Below are positions 34,642-46,800 of a stretch of DNA of 64,000 nucleotides, one piece after another. The notes under the pieces were generated by a model. It searched no databases. It had not been told where the DNA came from and worked only from the letters and a program-made list of their open reading frames with translations. The first letter of the stretch is position 1; every line of letters starts with the position of its first letter. Origin of the DNA: Xanthostigma xanthostigma (taxonomy: Eukaryota; Arthropoda; Insecta; Raphidioptera; Raphidiidae); contig OY754469.1 in NCBI GenBank assembly GCA_963575645.1, positions 39,576,753-39,640,752 on the forward strand, read 5' to 3'. The position numbers and the translations under genes were made by a program.

Positions 34642-35040
34642 CTAGTGTATTTAATCTGTTAAACATAATCAATGGAGGACCAAGCTCATATTATATACTG
34701 TGTGTGTCGTTTTTTCAATGCACTCTTCGGTACAATGCGACGGTGGGATATCATGATGTGTAGGGGTTATTTATTACACCAGTTGATGTTATCCCAAATA
34801 AATCACTGTCCGGTAATGTGTTCTGTCTGCTGGTCTAGTCCGGAGCGGCTAGACAACGCTTGTAGAAAAACTGTTCGCCGGAATCCATTAGAAGAACTCT
34901 TCGAAGTCGCGATTTCATCTTCTAACCGGCGTTTATTTAATTTTTTTTAAGGTATTTATCTAATTGTATATGTCCCTACTATACGATATAAGGTGTTTGA
35001 CCAGTATCATAACATTGATAATGATGATAATGTGTTTAAC
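34642..35040. other. No gene recognised
   Basis: A plus frame at 34672-34950 (92 codons) is open but has no recognisable domain and no supported splice partner. Confidence 0.35.
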
Positions 35041-35440
35041 GTCCGTTTCTCGACTTTGTCATAACAGACGCCATTCGCACCATTACTATTTTCCATCTAT
35101 CATACTTCCCGTTATGTTCTATATTTTTTAAACTTCCACTTAATTAATAGCAATGGGCGAATGAAGAAATTTTAGGACATTGGGATAAGGTAGGCAAATT
35201 TTGAGCATAGGAGTTAATCGGCCATGGCCATTGAATAAGGGAACCATCTCGATATTTATCTGGAATTATTGAGGGAAACCATGGAAAACCTCAACAAGAT
35301 GGCCGGTACAGGAATTACCGTTTCTCAGCGAAAGGCAGTGGGAAAAAGTCCCAGCCACATCTGCCCTCGCCGGGATTCGAACCTGGTACCTCCCGAATGC
35401 GAGTCTAGTGCTGTCACCGCTACGCCAATGAGTGGTAGAG
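35041..35440 (-). mobile_element. tRNA-derived SINE, minus copy
   Basis: Inverted copy of the SINE at 20735-21126. The tRNA-like head is at 35365-35437 (B box reads GGGATTCGAACC on plus), and the 3' end GTCCGTTTCTCGAC is at 35041. The plus ORF at 35269-35466 is an artefact of this repeat. Confidence 0.85.
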
Positions 35441-36033
35441 ACAAGACAAAGCGAATGCTAAATTGAATTACCACAATTTTTTATATTGATATTCTTAGAT
35501 TCTTCTCGGTTCGCATCGCGGTCCGCCATTTGGTGACCCCTGATCTAGAATATTATAAATTTGCTTGTAAGTAGTTTATATTATGAGTACTTTTTCCGGT
35601 CAACTCGGACATTGCTCTATTCTTTTATCGTCTGAAACATGTTAAGATTGTTGTGCAAACCTCAGCTAGTTTGTTGCAATAAAAACAAAAATAAGCACGT
35701 TTTAATTTATCTTTTCAACGTTGGTAAAAGAAAATTAAATTATTCTTCTCAAGATTAATCTTCATCTTATAGCAAAAGTAAGGTTAGAAACTTATTACCT
35801 TGCAAGTTGCAAGATAATTTATAGATACATAAATCGCTGGAATTAGTTATATAATAGTTGCGTCTTTGTGCAACTTGACTAACAAGAATGAAAGATAATC
35901 AAAACTTTCTATAACAAAACACTTTTTGAACACACCCCTATAAAATAGTTGCTTTTAGCGGTAATAAAATTGTTCATTTTATACTAGCGTTGTAAATGGA
36001 AACAAATAAATACCATTGAACCAATCCAATAGT
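35441..36033. other. Non-coding, hAT debris
   Basis: CGCCATTTGGTGACCCCTG at about 35523 looks like a hAT right end. The rest is AT-rich with no gene. Confidence 0.35.
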
Positions 36034-36180
36034 CAGGGCCGTTTTTAGGTGGGGGCCGATCGGGCCCGGGCCCAGGGGCTCCCAGACATTAGGGGCCTCG
36101 TAACATTCAAGACCTCGAAAATATGCTAAATTGAAAGGAAAAATAACAACAAAAAACATTTTATTTGATAAGCTAATTTA
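36034..36180. mobile_element. Truncated hAT-like end
   Basis: CAGGGCCGTTTTTAGGTGGG followed by G/C runs and GGGGCC words resembles a hAT terminus. A possible remnant of the other side (GGGGGCCTCC...CCTGTCAG, about 36910-36945) lies beyond the MITE that interrupts it. Confidence 0.45.
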
Positions 36181-36182
36181 TA

Positions 36183-36761
36183 CAGTATGTAAACACGTAA
36201 AGTACACATAGGGAAATTAACATTGGAAAAAAATGACTGGATCAGAGTGAGCCTTGAAATCTTGTTTCAATTTGACAGATAATATTCTTTTGCAAAATGA
36301 ATGTGTATACTACCGAAGAAAATATTCAAATGATTACAACATAATCAGACTTTTTTTATTAATGAGACATTAAATTCCCAAAAATACTTAAATATGGTGC
36401 GAGATCAAATATCTCCGCCTATTCGTGTTGAACCTAAAGACATTGGGTCACTGTTTTACCAACTCGCATACGTTATACCAGTCAGACAATTTTTGAATGA
36501 AATGTTTCCAAACAGATGGAGTTGTTTTTTTGTTTTATTTTTGTACAAAAAAATTAAAATAATGTTTTCTAAGAGCTTTTTATTATTAAAAAAGCCAAGT
36601 AAAATAAAAATAAATCAAAATAAAATAGAAATCCTCAAGATTACCACGATAATTCAATTGAAATAACAATTAATGCAGTCATGGCTAACTCTGATCCAAG
36701 TATTTTTTCCCAATGTTAATTTCCCTATGTGCACCTTACGTGTTTACAACTTTACATACTG
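36183..36761. mobile_element. MITE with TA flanks (Tc1/mariner-like), 579 bp
   Basis: CAGTATGTAAACACGTAAAG, TACACATAGGGAAATTAACA and TTGG at the left are mirrored at the right (CCAATGTTAATTTCCCTATG ... GTTTACAACTTTACATACTG). TA lies on both sides (36181-36182 and 36762-36763). The 90-codon plus frame at 36394-36666 in the middle has no recognisable transposase motif. Confidence 0.8.
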
Positions 36762-36763
36762 TA

Positions 36764-37721
36764 TAATTAAAATATATTAATAATAAGGTAGTCACCGTAA
36801 TTAATTTTTGAAATTAAATAAGATATAAAAATTAAAATGTATGATAAAAATGCCTAATAAAAGATTTATGAACATTGATTTTCTAATGACCCATTACGAA
36901 TTCCTTAAGGGGGCCTCCAAACTTTTTTCGATTCAGGACCTGTCAGTTATTCTCTTTTTTTGAAATGTAAATATAGCAAAAATGTTTTTTCATTTAAAGC
37001 AAAAAACTATCTACACATGTTTTCATATTGCCAAATGACAACACCTCCCGTCCCGAATATTGAATTCAAAACTCATCACCAACCCTTCTACAAATCTCAA
37101 AAAAAAATTGCTACCTATCCACAATAAATTCATGGTTGGCCCATGCGTTATTAATACCATAAAACCCGTTTGTTGATTTAAAAATTTTGTCAATAAAATA
37201 AAAAAAAATGAACTGTGGTTATTATAATAATTATGTAACATTAATAATTATTACGATATTTGTCAAAATTTTAACCGGAAATAGGGGAAAAGTCATATGG
37301 CGTATTATTTTTGAATTCTGAAAATCTAAATAAAAAGTTACGTAACATATTTTAAATTTTGTGTTTTATATTTATAAAAAACTGAGAGAAAATTGTTTGC
37401 TTTTTTTTGGAGCATCACCAAAAATATATTTTGAAATCGTAAGATATTTTCATGTTCCGAAAAACCAAAATAATTATAATTTAGTGAACAATATTATTGA
37501 TTTTATTAAAAAATGCTTTTAAACCATAACTTCTCAAAAGTGATTCAAAATCCTTATAAAATTTTTACAAATCATTAAACGTAATCTATATAGATCGAAG
37601 TGTCTCGGATTTTTTAATATTTATAAACAAAAGAATCAGCGAAATATATTTGTCAAACTCAAAAATCCAAAAACTTTTCTAAATTTTAAGTAGACGAAAA
37701 ATTAAACGTGTGTTTTGTGGA
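36764..37721. other. AT-rich DNA upstream of the coiled-coil gene
   Basis: Presumably contains the promoter and 5' UTR, but no convincing TATA box or initiator stands out. An in-frame TAA at 37680-37682 lies 39 nt before the chosen ATG. An upstream non-coding exon cannot be excluded. Confidence 0.4.
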
Positions 37722-37886
37722 ATGGCCGGGCTGGCAGAATGTATAGTTGATGATACAAGAAGCGATCACACGCAGCTCAAACAATATAAACAATGGAGCT
37801 TTGTGACGGTCAGAGGAAGGTCAAGTAAAACAATTGTATCGAAAGTTAACAAATCCTCGAGCTCCGAAGATGAAGATTCTCTTGTG
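37722..37886 (+). CDS. Coiled-coil gene exon 1 (residues 1-55)
   Basis: The ATG at 37722 (context TGGAATGG, G at +4) is the first in frame after the TAA at 37680. The exon ends DSLV before the donor GTAACT, phase 0. The peptide is hydrophilic and ends in the acidic-serine run SSSSEDEDSL. If this exon is wrong, translation could begin at the ATG at 39136 in exon 2. Confidence 0.65.
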
Positions 37887-40800
37887 GTAACTCACCTTTA
37901 CATTAGCGTAATGAAAATTGAAAAAACTTGGCACCCTTTATATCTCATTTATTTTTTCGGCAAAGCCGGCAAACCCACTTGTTCTTTGTATCGAATTCGG
38001 CTCTTTTTTCACATTTACGTTTTTGGTAGGATTTCAATACTTTTTGTCTTTATTCTTACTTATTCTACTTAAATAAAATATTATCTAGACACAACTCTAG
38101 ACGCATAATATTGTATCACACAACTAGACGCGAGTAGTTTTCGGACGACTGGTTGATGCATTCGCGTCGATGCTCCCAGTATCAGCTAGATGCTTGTGAA
38201 TTATGATGATCTATCAATCAGTGAATGCCCAAAATCTTGATTTTTTGACACTATTCTATCTAAACGTATGAAATTTAGAATACTGCTTCATTGATTCCTT
38301 ATACGGTAACCTTAATCTCCCTGAAAAATTTCAGTTCTGCAACGTAACTAACCTCGAAAATAGAGCGGGTCGAAAAGGACTCGAACTGTTTCGGGTATGA
38401 TATGGTATGATAATATGATATTAATATCTTCTATATTTTAGGTATACTCGTGTAGTATATAAAAATCTCGTGTCACGATGTTCGTCCGTGCTAATCTCCG
38501 AAACCACTGAACCGATTTAAATGAAATTTTATAAATGTGTCTTGCTGGTTCAACTTACACTATAGGATAGTTTTTAATTTTTTATTGCAAAAAACAGGGA
38601 AAGAGAGAGAGAGGCTATTCTTATTTTTCACGTCTCAATTAATACATACTACGGACTATTTCATTCCAAAATGCAATATGGCATCACCTTATGGGGCTCT
38701 GCTCCTGGGGCAAAAAGAGTATTTTTATTTTTAAAAATCAAATTAACATGAACGTTAACTATTATATTTTAAATTTTTTTTTTTGTACATATTGTGTGAC
38801 GATTGTCAAACTTTGTATTCACTTAGTTGAGACAAAATAAATTATCTATCTATCTATCTATATAAAATATCGTGTGGTTTTAGTAGCATCTGATAGAATT
38901 TGCTCAAAGCTATTAGTTCAAAAGCAAGTCTGGTACAATTTGCTCAAAGCTATTAGTTCAGACGCCGGGCCGCAAACGAAATACATTTTGAAGAATAATT
39001 ATATCTATCGCACCCGAGTTAAACCGAGCCGAGCCGCTAGCATTATTATAAAATATATCTATGATAATTATGATTATAAAAACATAGCGCGAGAACATAA
39101 CCGAATGCTACACCGGCCAGTATGGCGAAGAAGTAATGAGTTCAACAAATTCGACGACGTCCACAATTCCGAGGGTGATGTCCCTGCAGGAGCTGCTCGA
39201 GAAGAAAGAGAAAACGATCGAGAACCTGAAGACGCAGATTCGAAACCAAAAACTACAGCTGTCGTTCTACTTGCATCGTAGCTTGCACGACACTTCCGTC
39301 ATCGAGCACGCTGAACATGTACGTTCTGTCCTTATATTCCGACGAAAAAAGATCACTCGCGCAAACGTACAACTTATATAGGTTCTCGTCATATTGAACG
39401 AACTCTGTTGATCTTTTCTCGTCGCAGAAAGTATAAGCCTGTACCGATTAATACTTACTGATATAATATAATCGAACGGCCTCCAGGTGAACGAAGATGA
39501 AGCGGAAGAAAGCGATCAGGTAAACTTGGCGATGACCAAGTTCAACATGATGTTCGGTAGGAAGAGTCGTATGCTGAAGTTACACGAGCGGGTTTTGCGC
39601 GCCGACACGAAAATCGCCACTTTAATCAAAAAACAGGAAGCTCTCTTGCGTAAGGTGCGTCGTTTTAAGATCTTCTAAATACATTTTTTTACCCGACTAT
39701 GGCGAAGCCAAAAAGAAGGGTTATGAGTTTAGCAATCTATGTGTGTTTGTATTTACGGATGTTCCACCGTAGCGCCTAAACTATTCATCCGCTTTTGATA
39801 AATAAGGTGTATTATGGTCCGGCTACATTTATTTTTGAATTTTAGTCCCAGAGGGGAGCAAATTGAAAACAAATAATTTAAATAAAAAATAAGTTCAAAA
39901 ACTAATACCTGACTACTGAAAAGTGTGAAACAAGAAAATATTCTCATCTGCGGATAGCTGTGGTCGTATGCTACCTCATATATATGGCCCCTCTAGATGG
40001 ATAGCGTGATGCACTTTTCCCTAGAGCTTATGATCGCTTACTGCTGTTAAAATGTAATGTTTTGTTAGGGCAGGTGGCATATTACCACGGCTATCCTCAG
40101 ATGAGAATATCTTCTTGTTTCATACTTTTTAGTAGTCGGGTTTTAGTTTTTGAAATATTTTTTTTACTACTTTTTTTACTAATTTAAAATGTCTGACACC
40201 TCGAATATGTTCGACATATTCGAGGTGTCAGGCATTTTAAATGGTTTATGTTATTTGTCAGAGTTTAGCGTTTTGGTTGAAGTTTTTAAGCTATCCAGTT
40301 AAAAAACAAACAGTATCTATAAATTTTCACATGTCGTCAAAACGACATCTTTCGGAAAATTTAGAGAGAAAACGCCCCAAAATCAAGAAAAGTCATAGAG
40401 GAAATAGGTGTCAGACTAGGCCTAATGAAGCCATATACAAAGTTTGGGGAGTGTATGTGTCAATAAATTTTTTGCCGACGGGCACTCTGACTATTAAGGA
40501 AGTACCTTCGGTACGCAGTAAGTCAAAGAATTTCAGTTTTCTACTTGAGTAACGTAGTATATAATTTGGCAATACCGCATGCCTTGCGATAGTTACAAGT
40601 GCTTATGTACGCAGCATAAGTCAGCACGCGGTGTCAAATTCGCATTAATTTATGAAAATGCTTTTCTTTATTCCTGTCATTTTGGATATAATAATATACC
40701 TACTATCATTTTTTTGGAATACTATGCTTTTAGCATTTACTCAATTTACGTATGTTTTTATGATATCAAAACTGCTGCAGTTTCGTAACTTACCTTTGAA

Positions 40801-43800
40801 TGACGCGCCACTAACTATAATATTGCAGTGTAGCCATGTTTATGAATTGCTAAAAAGCTCGGCTTTGTTTTAGTTATTTCTATTAACATAAGCAAGCTTT
40901 ATACGTTTTGGAAAAAGAAAAATGTTCATAGAATATTCGTTTATATTACCTGAAAATTTTATCAAAATCTGTTTGTCAATTCCAACGTAATAAATGATGG
41001 TGTGCGTCAAAATCACAGATTCCCATAAGACTCCATGTTAAGTGCAGCGAAATAAAATTATCAATATCTTTTTTCAAAGTCAACCAAAAATCACAAAAAT
41101 TTAACTGAGTCATTTTTGAAAAGGTTTTGACATATTTGTAAATTTTCGTAATTTTCTGTTTGTTAATTCATTTATCGAGGGTACTTCCTTAAGGAATACT
41201 TTGAGAACTGTGGCCAGTCTCCAAAGACGGCTGGTTGGCCACGCGAAACAATGTTCGTGGTTACTAATAAGTAAAACGACACGCGAATATCAATAAGATC
41301 GAGATGCGACTCTCTGCGCATGTATCGCGCTTGACGCGAAAGATTGTGTCATCGTTTCCCGTCGCCGTCTCAAGTTTCAAAAGCTACTGACTTTAAACGA
41401 CGGTCTACACAAATCATTAACCGTTTGCGATTTCATCGCCAAGGTCACAAAAGAAATTCTGAACGTGTGCAATAGTCCGGCGCCGTGTTTCGCGAAGCGC
41501 GAACTTCGTTTCTCGGGCTTCGTCAGCTACTCGGCACAAATGGACATGTTCAGTCGATTGCTGAGCGCCACGCTCCTCGTCAAACAGGAGCTGCAAAAAC
41601 TGCAGCAGAACGCCAAGAAACTGATCATTCTCGAAGAGGAGAGAAATTCTATCGGTATATATTTATCTTTCATAGCAGGTCCGAAGATTATTATTGTCTG
41701 TGTAATAAAAAACAACATTTTAAACATTTAATTACATATGTAGCCAAGCGGGTAGCGTAGTGGTTAGAGTACTAGACTCGCATTCAGGAGGTACCGGGTT
41801 CGAATCCCGGCGGAGGCAGATGTGGCTAGGAGTTTTTCCTACTGCTTCTCGCCGAGAAACGGTAAATCCTGTACCGGTCATCTTATTGAGGTTTTCCATG
41901 GATTCCCTCAATAATTCCGGATAAATATCGAGATGGTTCCTTATTCAAGGTCATGGCCGACTGGAGCAATGAACAGGGTTCGTTAAATTATTAATCATGT
42001 GAAATTCAGGATTTGAGTATTAACAAGCTTCAATTAGTAACAACTTTAGGTTTCGTTTAAATTTTGAAAAAAGGTAGTCTTCAGATATCTGCATGTATAT
42101 TTACAGGGACAAGTTAGGTTTCGCAACTTACTGTGAGTTGAATTCTGCAAATGATATTACAAATAGCAAAAATAAATATATGGAACACTAAAAATTTGGT
42201 GCATCATGAAATAATGTTTGCAGCAATCACTAAATCCAAGGTTTCGGTAATTCTAAACATCTGGTATATATGTAAAGTAACTCGTTTTGTTTTCTTTTTG
42301 ACAGTTTGCAACTTAAAGAAAATTTGTGTCTGTCTGACCGTTGGTCCGTTGTTCAGCAAATCAACAAGTTTTGTTTATTTGTCTACAGTTTGTGTTTTGT
42401 TTTCTTTATTCGGCTTGAAATTGTTTCTCAACGACCCGTGCCAAAACAATTTTAAACTAAACTAAACACCGAACTTTCACCCTATAAAACGTAGCTACAC
42501 CATCACTTCCGTAACTAAAATGAGAAAGTCACACTTGAAACTCGGAAAACGTGAGGACAGTTTAAAAATTCTCTATTTTTCACGTCTTAGAACCGTTTTA
42601 TATGTCGCGGTTGAGAACTTGTGAATAGCCGACTTTAGAGTAATATGATGATTACTCTAAGACAAGCCCCCAGTTTCCAGATTCCGATCTGGGAACTGAT
42701 AAAAAGATTTTCAATTTATTATTAAAAAATATAAATTGGAAATTATATGAATTGACGCTAGACCCAAATAACTCTGGCTAAATTAAAGAAAAAAAAAGAA
42801 AAACATTAACTATGGTTCGAAGATCCCTATTCTGTAAATATATTGCAGATATATTTAAAAAATCAAGTACACTTGCATAGTATTCACCACCATAAAGATT
42901 TTGCTATCATTTTTTTTAAACCAAAAACTATCCTATGTAATGAAATGATGATGATTTTCCTTTATTGTAGACCTCATAATTAATATCCTTAATTTTTCTC
43001 GGTTTTTCCGTGTTGGACAGTGATGAAATCTAGTTAGCATTTCAATGTTTTATGGGAATTAGCACTCCCAGGAATCCGAGTTTGTACCAATCGGTTTGTG
43101 TATGTTGGCTGGCAGAATCTCTAATACACACATAAACGCTGATGACCTCAGCTATCGATGGTCAATAATTAATCTACGATCTAAATCTAGATACCCAACG
43201 TGATAACCCAGCACGGATTGCATAATTATTTCAAAAGTTATTTTTGAACTTATTTTAAATCAAAATGACGTAATTTAGGTGTCGTTTTATTCAAAATTTA
43301 CTGCTCTATTAAAATAATATAAAAAACAATCAAATACCGTGTTTTAAATAGAGTACTTTATTTTTATTTAAAAAGCTGATCATGTGTTGTCACTACCACC
43401 GAAGGAACGCATCAACAGCGATTATTTGATGGCCGTTGAGCGCGAGAAAGTAATGCTCGGCTCGCAGATGAACGAGATCAAGAAGGAGCATCACCTCCTC
43501 AAGAATCGCATCGAGCAATTGAGACGACGAAGCGAAATGAGTAATCAGCAAAACGACAACAGCCAATACAATAATGACGACTCGAACTCCGACATAAATG
43601 CCAACGACAAAACGAGCTATTACAACGATATAGGTATTTATATTGAATTTAGGCATGTTTCGTTGGCGGGTAATTTTGAAGCCACCAGCTGGTCGTAATC
43701 TAGTATGGCAACGATCCTAAAGAAAGATCTCGTTGTCTACAAACTCTTTGCAGCTCTGTGCAGGCGTCGAAACTAAATTCCTCTTCAGGACACCAAATTG

Positions 43801-46800
43801 TTCCCTTACCGGAGATACCGTTAACTCAAACATTTACGAAAGCACGGAGCTACATTTTCCTTTCAGTCTTTCCACGTATCTCATTCTTTCCAAATTTTCG
43901 GAAAGTTCTAGAATCTTCTATGTATTATTGAGTATAGAACATCCGGCTTTGCTCAGATTAAACCAGGGTTCCCGTTGAAATCGATATTAAAGCGAACGAA
44001 GGCGCAGACAAGGTCACTAGATTACAGAGGTTGTCTCGTTTCATCTGATCAATTGGCGGGCGGATCGTTCATATTTTTATCAACCTATTCGGAACCGAAA
44101 GGAATGGTGAGACATCTGGTGAGAAATGCGCCGAACTATCCTAAGAGGGGTTTTTGACAGGTAAACTATGGAGGCATAAGGTAAACATTGATTTAGAATG
44201 TTTACCTTATGCCTCCATAGTTTACCTGTCAAAAACCCCCCTTAGGACAGTTTGGCGCATTTCTCACCAGATATCTCACCATTCCTTTGGGTTCCGAATA
44301 ATGTCAATATTTATAAAAATCAGGCTTTGCCACGCAATCAATTGACTATCCGTCGAATGACGTCATGAACTTCTGTAATTACTAACCTTGGTCGCGGGTA
44401 CGAACTGACCATTACCTAATATTACTATTTATCCGAAAGGTAATCATTTGAACAAAATGCTCGAGCTCATCGAATCGGAAGCAATATCGTTGGCGACGAT
44501 GACCGAAGACAAAAAAACGGAAATTAACGAACTGATGAAAATCAAAGGAGAAAACACGGAATTGTACGAGAAGTTGAAGTCGTTTCAGGAAATTGCACAG
44601 CAGAGGGACGAACTAGAAGTGAAGCTTGCCGAAATGCAGAAGACAATGACGGAAATGACCGAAGAAAAGTATTTTGCGTATGAGAATGAACTGACGAAGA
44701 TCAAAGACGAGAATTCTAATCTGGTCGACAAACTCAAATATTATCAGCACATCGAACGAGAAAAAGATGAGCTCGAAACCAAACTTGCGTTGTTGGAACA
44801 AAAGTTAGAGGAACCTAACCTTGAGGTAGTTCCAAAATTTTTTTCAAAAACAGATTTTTTTTAATCGCGAAATGTTACTTTTTTATGCGAATAATCTTTA
44901 AAAAACCGGCCATGTGCGAGTTGGACTTGCACACCGAGAGTTCCGTACAAAATTGCAGGTAGGTAAATAGTTCGCGAGAATCTAGTATCGAAAATTTTCC
45001 CCGCTTTGTCATTGGAAAGCTGTTGAATTATTTAAACTTAATTAAGAAAATAATGTTGATTTGAGAAATACCACAATTATTGAGGTATTTATTAAAAATT
45101 CTCCGTCCTAACAATTTTTTTATTATTCCCTTCAGAAAATAGCTGAACTACAAACATTACAAAAAAGAGTTGAAGAATCGGAAACGGTTCGAGCTGAAAG
45201 GGATTTCTTCAAAGTTCAAGTTGAAGAGCTTGAGGGCGTCAAACAAGCATATTCTGATTTTCTCAAACAGTACTGCAAATACAAGCTGGAATTCGAAAAA
45301 ACGCATATCGAAAGAGATCAAGGTTTGAATTGAAATTTTGAAAAAGTCTGTCTTAATGCAAATAATAATCTTATGTTAGGCTGCAGAACGCGTTGTCAAA
45401 AAGTCTGATTTGGCAATGACCTTAGATTATGATGATTAATTACAGTTTTTATAATACAGAAACAGTCTGACGTCGTCCTCTAACACTCAGAAAACCATAT
45501 TTTCATATAGAAAAAGACCTTTTTTCAAGCTAAATTTTGACCAAAATGCGTAGAAAAAATATTGTTTCAAAGAGGAAATTGCACATGAGCATATAAATAT
45601 ACCTATATTTACATACACAGTAATTAGTTTCCACTTTTTTAAACAATTTTATAAAAAAAATAATAATTTACACATGCCTATATTGATTTCAACAACAATT
45701 AAGTCTTGATATCAAAAGTAATCTTGAAAAAAAAATTCCAGCCAATTGGGCGACGGGACCATTCCAACTTCTAAAATGCTGACATTTGATTATAATAAAG
45801 AAAATAAAATTTCTGATATCGCATGAGGTGACGCGGGTAATGGCTAGTATTCAATGTGATATTTGTTATTCGTTACTATGGTTACCTATATAATATGTTC
45901 CACGTCATGTAAAAATTAATCAAAGCATGCCTAACTAGTTTATTTCTGACATCCATAAAACAAAAGAGCGGCTGATTTTTTTTTATTTTCAAAATATTTC
46001 CGAAACTTTAAAATTTAGAAAAAAAATGTTAAACGAAACTTTCTTGAAAAAATAAAAAGAATAATAACCGTTATGAAGAGTATACCATTGTTATATAAAA
46101 AACACCGTTATAGCATATATCTCTCATGCGCATGCGCCGATTTTCTCCAAAAACAATAGAGCTCATCATATTTGCATACAAAACATCCTCCCAAAATTTG
46201 GTTTCAATCCGCTCATCCGTTAGATCTTTATCGTGTTCACAGACTAACAGACACACAGAGTTCTTTCAAAAATATGTTTTTTGGATTCGGGGGACCTCAA
46301 AACGGAAAGATATTGTAAAATTTTTGAAAAGTGATTTTTAACCAAAACTAGTACCATTCCCCACTTGTGGGTTGGAATGGTAAGTGAAAAGAAAACTAGG
46401 TAAATACACTTGTAAGTCGTTTTCTACTTGTTAAAACTGTTCGCTATTTTAGAGTTAAAACACAATTCCTTCAACAGCAGCGGCGCTTTCTTTTTGCTTC
46501 TTCTTCCCGGTGCTTTTATTCTTTGTTTTTAGCGCCGCATCAATAGTTTGAGGTAGGTAGGTAATATGGATGCCTTCTGCTGAATATTTCACACCATTAG
46601 TTGTTTTCGACCAGATCTCTCCCCGAAGTGTAGAGTTATGTTTGAGTTGAAAGAAAAGTGCTGAAGTTGTAACTGGCACGTAGAAGAAGGCGGCCGCGTC
46701 GTAAGCATCTGTGTTAGGGCTTCGGTTCGGTACGACGACGCCGCGTCGTCTTGTCCGGCGTCTGCTTGTTGACTCTCTCAGGGACGTCCAATAAAGTAGT

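Noticed and set aside
38874-39281. 135-codon plus frame over the exon 2 region
   Set aside because: It crosses a Helitron remnant and reads exon 2 in the wrong frame. The 39121-39318 frame agrees in phase with exons 1 and 3.
40241-40552. 103-codon plus frame in intron 3 with a basic middle (KRPKIKKSHRGNR)
   Set aside because: Follows directly on a palindrome, has no fitting splice sites to exons 3 and 4 and no recognised domain. Probably chance or transposon debris.
41485-41760. 91-codon plus frame overlapping exon 4
   Set aside because: It is a different frame from the spliced gene model and runs into the intron and SINE. The other frame fits both splice sites and the coiled-coil pattern.
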